Of a stretch of 33,466 nt of DNA, positions 31,694 to 33,466 are shown one piece after another. The notes beneath the pieces were generated by a model, which saw nothing but the letters and a program-made list of their open reading frames with translations, searched no databases and had not been told where the DNA came from. The translations under genes were made by a program, and so were the position numbers. The DNA is taken from assembly GCA_046565785.1 (NCBI GenBank), contig JBKHXZ010000074.1, positions 1 to 33,466 of the forward strand. The letters are read 5' to 3'. Numbering within the stretch: position 1 is the stretch's first letter; each line of letters opens with the position of its first letter. This DNA is from DATHWB01 sp046565785. Lineage in GTDB: Bacteria > Actinomycetota > Acidimicrobiia > Spongiisociales > ZC4RG35.

Positions 31694-33391
31694 ATGAAGC
31701 GAATGCGCTGGGTCGCGCTGTTGGCGATCTTCAGCATGATCGTGGCTGCGTGTGGAGGCGACGGCGCCGACACCACCACGACTGCTGGCGATACCACGAC
31801 AACGGCAGCCGACACCACCACGACAGCCCCTGCTGAACCGAGCGACGACTTTGAAGGTCTGACCCTCGACGCCGGTGGCTGTGACTACGGCGGCAAGATC
31901 TCGTCGATCGTCGCCGTAGACGAGTTCACGGTGGAGTTCAACCTCTGCTCGCCGGATCCCGCCTTCCTGCAGAAGGCCGCCTTCACACCCTTCGGCATCC
32001 AGCCGCAAGAGCACCTGGAGGCCACGGGCGGTGCACCGCTCGACAACCCGGTCGGCACGGGACCGTTCGTGCTGTCCGAGTGGGACCGCGGCAACCAGAT
32101 CGTCTTCACCAAGAACGAGAACTACTACGGCCAGCAGCCGGCGTTCGACACGCTCGTGTACCGGTGGGCGACGGAAGGCGCACAGCGTCTGCTCGAACTG
32201 CAGTCCGGGAACGTCGACATGATCACGAACCCTTCTCCGGAGGACTTCGAGACCATTCAGAACGACCCGAACCTGCAGTTCATCCCGATCGCCAACCCGA
32301 ACGTGTTCTACGTCGGGTTCACCAACACGTTCGCACCGTTCGACAACCCGGACGTGCGCCGTGCCATCGCGATGGGTATCGACCGGCAGCGGATCATCGA
32401 CAACTTCTACCCGGATGGGTCGACTGTGCCGACGCACTTCACGCCGTGCACGATCGAGAACGGCTGCCAGGGTGAAGCGTGGTACGACTTCGACCCTGAA
32501 GCCGCTCGCCAGCTCTTGGCCGACGCCGGCTTCCCGGACGGATTCGAGACCACCATCTCGTATCGCGACGTGTTCCGTGTCTACCTGCCGGATCCCGGTG
32601 CGGTGGCAGTCGAGATCCAGACGCAGCTGGCCGAGAACCTCGGCATCACCGCAGAAGTCGTCCAGATGGAGTCGGGTGAATTCATCGAGCAGTCCACCAC
32701 GGGCAGCCTCGAAGGCATCCACCTGCTCGGTTGGGGTGCGGACTACCCGCACGTGACCAACTTCTTGGACTTCCACTTCAGTGCGAACAACCCGCAGTTC
32801 GGTACCGCGCATCCCGAGATCTACGAGCCGCTGGCCGAGGCCGCCGGCATCGCCGATCCAGCGGAGGCGGCACCGCTTTACGAGCAGGCCAACAACGCCA
32901 TCCGCGATCTGGTTCCGATGATCCCGGTCGCCCATGGTGCTGCAGCCGCTGCTGCTCTCGCATCGGTCGAGGGTGCGCACTATCCGCCGTTCGGTGCTCC
33001 CCAGTTCGAGTTCATGGACCCGGGCAAGGACACCTTCATCTACATGCAGAACAACGAGCCCATCTCGCTGTACTGCGCAGATGAGACCGACGGCGAGTCG
33101 CTGTCGCCCTGCCAGCAGGTCGTCGAACCACTGTTCAGCTACGCCACCGACTCGGGCACCGTGGTGCCCCGTCTGGCGACTGTATGTGAACCCAACGAGG
33201 ACCTGACCGTCTGGACGTGCTCGCTCCGTTCCGGAGTGACCTTCCACGACGGCTCGACCTTCGACGCCAACGACGTCGTCTTCAGCTGGACCGTGGCACT
33301 CGATGCCGCCCACCCGCTGCACGTCGGCAACACCGGCGGGTTCGACTACTACGCATACCTGTGGGGCTCCCTCATCAACGCTGAGGGCTGA
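31694..33391 (+). CDS. Family 5 oligopeptide/dipeptide-binding lipoprotein, circularly permuted
   Basis: A 565-residue ABC-transporter substrate-binding protein. Signal peptide with lipobox VAAC (Cys20), Thr-rich linker (27-48), then KISSIVAVDEFTVEFNL (68-84), a block that lies about 100-150 residues into normal SBP_bac_5 proteins. VGTGPFVLSEWDRGN, FDNPDVRRAIAMGIDRQRI and DPEAARQLLADAGFPDGF follow in usual order up to VPMIPVAHG (407-415), normally near the C terminus. Then, after a linker, come VVEPLFSY (476-483), VVPRLAT and LRSGVTFHDGSTFDANDVV (511-529), the normal N-terminal segment. The ATG has AGGAGGAG seven bases upstream. Permease and ATPase genes are not visible; they may lie beyond the window. 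The ligand is unknown. Confidence 0.88.
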   Translation: MKRMRWVALLAIFSMIVAACGGDGADTTTTAGDTTTTAADTTTTAPAEPSDDFEGLTLDAGGCDYGGKISSIVAVDEFTVEFNLCSPDPAFLQKAAFTPFGIQPQEHLEATGGAPLDNPVGTGPFVLSEWDRGNQIVFTKNENYYGQQPAFDTLVYRWATEGAQRLLELQSGNVDMITNPSPEDFETIQNDPNLQFIPIANPNVFYVGFTNTFAPFDNPDVRRAIAMGIDRQRIIDNFYPDGSTVPTHFTPCTIENGCQGEAWYDFDPEAARQLLADAGFPDGFETTISYRDVFRVYLPDPGAVAVEIQTQLAENLGITAEVVQMESGEFIEQSTTGSLEGIHLLGWGADYPHVTNFLDFHFSANNPQFGTAHPEIYEPLAEAAGIADPAEAAPLYEQANNAIRDLVPMIPVAHGAAAAAALASVEGAHYPPFGAPQFEFMDPGKDTFIYMQNNEPISLYCADETDGESLSPCQQVVEPLFSYATDSGTVVPRLATVCEPNEDLTVWTCSLRSGVTFHDGSTFDANDVVFSWTVALDAAHPLHVGNTGGFDYYAYLWGSLINAEG

Positions 33392-33408
33392 TCCACAACA
33401 CACCCGAT

Positions 33409-33436
33409 GAGGGGGGCACCGATCGGTGCCCCCCTC
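33409..33436. terminator. Perfect palindrome after the binding-protein gene
   Basis: GAGGGGGGCACC and GGTGCCCCCCTC are separated by GATC, giving a very stable hairpin 18 bases after the stop. The trailing sequence is CT-rich rather than a T tract. No gene is seen from 33392 to the end of the window. Confidence 0.6.
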
Positions 33437-33466
33437 CTACTCTCCTCACTCAGCTTGCTCTCCTAC

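Noticed and set aside
31694..33391. Reading the binding protein as truncated or as two fused fragments
   Set aside because: There is one continuous frame with signal peptide, natural stop and following hairpin, and no region of the fold is missing or duplicated; permutation explains it best.
31370..33403. A 677-codon open frame on the minus strand over the binding-protein gene and repeats
   Set aside because: It is the complement of a well-supported gene, contains no family motif and crosses the repeats; an artefact of high G+C.
1..33466. tRNA or rRNA genes
   Set aside because: No cloverleaf-like or ribosomal sequence was recognised on either strand.

Overview
The window is a G+C-rich (about two thirds by eye), densely packed chromosomal segment with many 1-4 base overlaps between neighbouring genes. 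It most likely comes from an actinomycetote, and the class Acidimicrobiia is my best guess. The reasons are the frequent GTG starts, several start codons sitting 6-7 bases after a TANNNT -10 element (leaderless mRNA), a tandem pair of dynamin-like GTPases, a comEA-comEC-holA neighbourhood, a TetR-controlled paaABCDE operon and lipoproteins with Thr-rich linkers. No rRNA or tRNA is visible, so the placement is an inference.

Layout. 1-9.8 kb: a truncated VanW/PG-binding envelope protein; a TIGR01777 epimerase; an operon of two P-loop GTPases plus an MscS channel; a diacylglycerol-kinase-like lipid kinase; an ADP-ribosylglycohydrolase-like protein without its metal ligands; and a coupled pair of a zinc-site-degenerate MDR dehydrogenase and an MFS transporter. 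9.9-12.6 kb: an aminotransferase gene with a one-base frameshift, then a complete IS110-family insertion sequence that splits a palindromic repeat. 12.6-18.4 kb: holA, a small membrane protein, a degenerate GGDEF membrane protein, comEC, comEA and a PPK2 kinase. 18.4-22.2 kb: a small HExxH protein, leuS and a free-standing LigD-type polymerase domain. 22.3-26.5 kb: paaABCDE with its own TetR regulator. 26.5-31.4 kb: a PAC2 protein, a repeat-containing lipoprotein, the threonine-degrading pair kbl-tdh and a solitary IF-1 gene with a perfect terminator hairpin. 31.4-33.5 kb: more palindromic repeats, then an oligopeptide-binding lipoprotein.

Two things stand out. First, the IS110 element carries, upstream of its transposase, a sequence that can be read as a full bridge RNA. 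It has two stem-closed internal loops. One loop contains segments matching the two sides of the actual insertion site, and the other contains segments matching the two ends of the element. The insertion lies in a REP-like palindrome whose relatives recur at 12.45-12.59 kb and 31.38-31.56 kb. Second, the substrate-binding protein at the right end appears to be circularly permuted: the segment that normally begins the family 5 fold, including the FHDG...ANDVVFSW block, is at the C terminus, and the protein starts in the middle of the usual order. A further theme is loss of active-site motifs in otherwise intact enzymes (ADP-ribosylglycohydrolase, MDR, GGDEF, one GTPase).
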